A stretch of 57,408 nt of DNA from SZUA-448 sp964602475 (GTDB taxonomy: Bacteria; Bacillota; Clostridia; Lachnospirales; Lachnospiraceae): assembly GCA_964602475.1 (NCBI GenBank), contig CAZRRN010000015.1, positions 1-57,408 of the forward strand, read 5' to 3'. This document shows, piece after piece, positions 56,659 to 57,408 of this stretch. The number at the start of each line of letters is the position of its first letter. Positions within the stretch are counted from its first letter, which is position 1. The translations under genes were made by a program, and so were the position numbers. The notes beneath the pieces were generated by a model. That model was not told the DNA's origin, made no database searches, and saw only the letters and a list, made by a program, of their open reading frames with translations.

Positions 56659-57408
56659 TCAGTCATTTAGAAAGAAAGACTCCGCTCCGTCAGAATAAAT
56701 CAGTTCGTTTTCTTCTGTGATAAAGACGGCATAAATATCAGAGAGAGAGTCTATCAGTTTTTTTCCTTCCTCTGCACCAAGGGAGAAACATACGGTACTG
56801 AGAGCATCTCCGTCCAGAGAACTAGAGCTGATAATTGTAACGGAATTCAGTCCTGTACGAAATGGATAACCTGTGGAAGGATCCAGAATGTGATGGTACA
56901 GTACATCATTCACTATAAAATATCGTTCGTATATTCCGGAGGTGACAACAGAGAGTCCTTGAATTTTTGCAATAGCGATTGAAGTGCCCTGCACCGAGAA
57001 GGGTTCACGAATTCCAATCCGAAAGGCGGAACCGTCCGGTTTACTTCCGATACAGAGAACATTTCCTCCAAGATCAATACAGGCAGAGGTTACCCCTTCA
57101 CTGATAAGGTAATCTTTCAGTCTGTCTGCAATATAGCCTTTAGCGAGTCCACCAAGATCCAGCTCAATCTCAGGATCATCGGTTAGAAGAACAGAATCCT
57201 GAATATGAACCAGAGAAGCATTTACATGCTCTCTGGCTTTTTTAATTTCATCGGAAGCAGGAAGAACCGGTGAATCGGAAGAAAATGTCCATAAATCAGA
57301 AAGCGGACTGATTGTAATATCAAATCGTCCTTCAGATAAATCATAGTAATAGAGTCCTGTCTCTATAAGTGAGGCAAGCTCCGTAGTCAGTTGGCGTTCT
57401 TTGGAATG
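56659..57408 (-). CDS. apbE: FAD:protein FMN transferase (ApbE family), 5' part beyond the window
   Basis: A minus-strand reading frame that is open to the window edge (249 codons visible), so the N-terminus is missing. It contains FDITISPLSDLW, ELDLGGLAKGYIADRL, CIDLGGNVLCIGSKPDG, VTSGIYERYF and ILDPSTGYPF, then DGDALSTVCFSLG, the full set of ApbE signatures. ApbE attaches FMN to a Thr of exported or membrane flavoproteins (NqrC/RnfG type) in a magnesium-dependent reaction. The Met near 56994 is an internal GTG, not the start. No signal peptide can be judged. No flavoprotein target is in view. Confidence 0.93.
   Translation of the reverse strand, partial: HSKERQLTTELASLIETGLYYYDLSEGRFDITISPLSDLWTFSSDSPVLPASDEIKKAREHVNASLVHIQDSVLLTDDPEIELDLGGLAKGYIADRLKDYLISEGVTSACIDLGGNVLCIGSKPDGSAFRIGIREPFSVQGTSIAIAKIQGLSVVTSGIYERYFIVNDVLYHHILDPSTGYPFRTGLNSVTIISSSSLDGDALSTVCFSLGAEEGKKLIDSLSDIYAVFITEENELIYSDGAESFFLND

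Noticed and set aside
56659..56994. Short complete ORF starting at an internal GTG
   Set aside because: The frame continues upstream to the window edge with clear ApbE motifs, so this is only the C-terminal part of a truncated gene.

Overview
The window looks like a chromosomal segment of an anaerobic Firmicute, most likely a Lachnospiraceae (class Clostridia). The grounds are the SCIFF peptide and its radical SAM maturase (near-universal in Clostridia), a pyruvate formate-lyase pair, a DUF6465-type protein, ECF vitamin transporters, frequent GGAGG ribosome sites, and GTG/TTG starts. I cannot name the genus. I see no rRNA, tRNA, CRISPR array, transposase or prophage gene.

Layout. 0-3.9 kb: a small membrane protein, a CYTH-domain protein, NADP-type glutamate dehydrogenase and asparagine synthetase A (ammonia assimilation). 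3.9-16.6 kb: a single-strand operon for a divergent Tad/Flp-like (type IVc) pilus. It has three CpaE/TadZ-like proteins with eroded P-loops, a CpaB-like protein, a CpaF-type motor, a TadB/TadC-like platform protein, two tandem pilin-like proteins, several small single-pass proteins (one without a canonical start codon) and a large secreted protein. 16.6-23.7 kb: degV facing away from scfA-scfB-secDF-recJ. 23.7-26.0 kb: a vitamin salvage block on the minus strand (pyridoxamine-type kinase, ECF S component, ThiT) under a TPP riboswitch. 26.1-28.9 kb: a degenerate Nudix protein followed by pyrC and pyrF. 28.9-36.5 kb: DedA, pflB-pflA, dtd, and a two-component system. 36.6-40.1 kb: a large GH2 glycosidase. 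40.4-48.7 kb: an Mrp/Mbh-like operon with four antiporter-type subunits. 48.7-52.7 kb: three cell-wall turnover enzymes (GH25, SH3-NlpC/P60, M19 dipeptidase). 52.8-57.4 kb: a Lys/Ala-repeat protein, a J-domain/degenerate-GGDEF fusion, two GT2 glycosyltransferases and a truncated apbE.

The most notable non-coding signals are two. (1) The leaders of degV and pflB share a homologous RNA-like motif: a hairpin with an 8-nt loop, a second hairpin, and a tail that can pair with the first loop. One of the loop-tail base pairs covaries between the two copies. In degV the pairing tail lies three bases upstream of the Shine-Dalgarno sequence. I do not recognise it as a named riboswitch class. (2) A structured repeat of about 96 bp occurs three times (before pflB, dtd and the sensor kinase), always in gene orientation, and its 3' end provides the ribosome-binding site of the gene that follows. 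In pflB this repeat sits between the leader motif and the gene, giving a composite leader.

Other points: two genes of the pilus operon have good Shine-Dalgarno sequences but no ATG/GTG/TTG at the right distance. The DnaJ-like protein carries a GGDEF domain whose signature is lost. The Mrp-like operon has four antiporter subunits but no E, F or G subunits here. All functional calls rest on reading motifs by eye; no database search was run.
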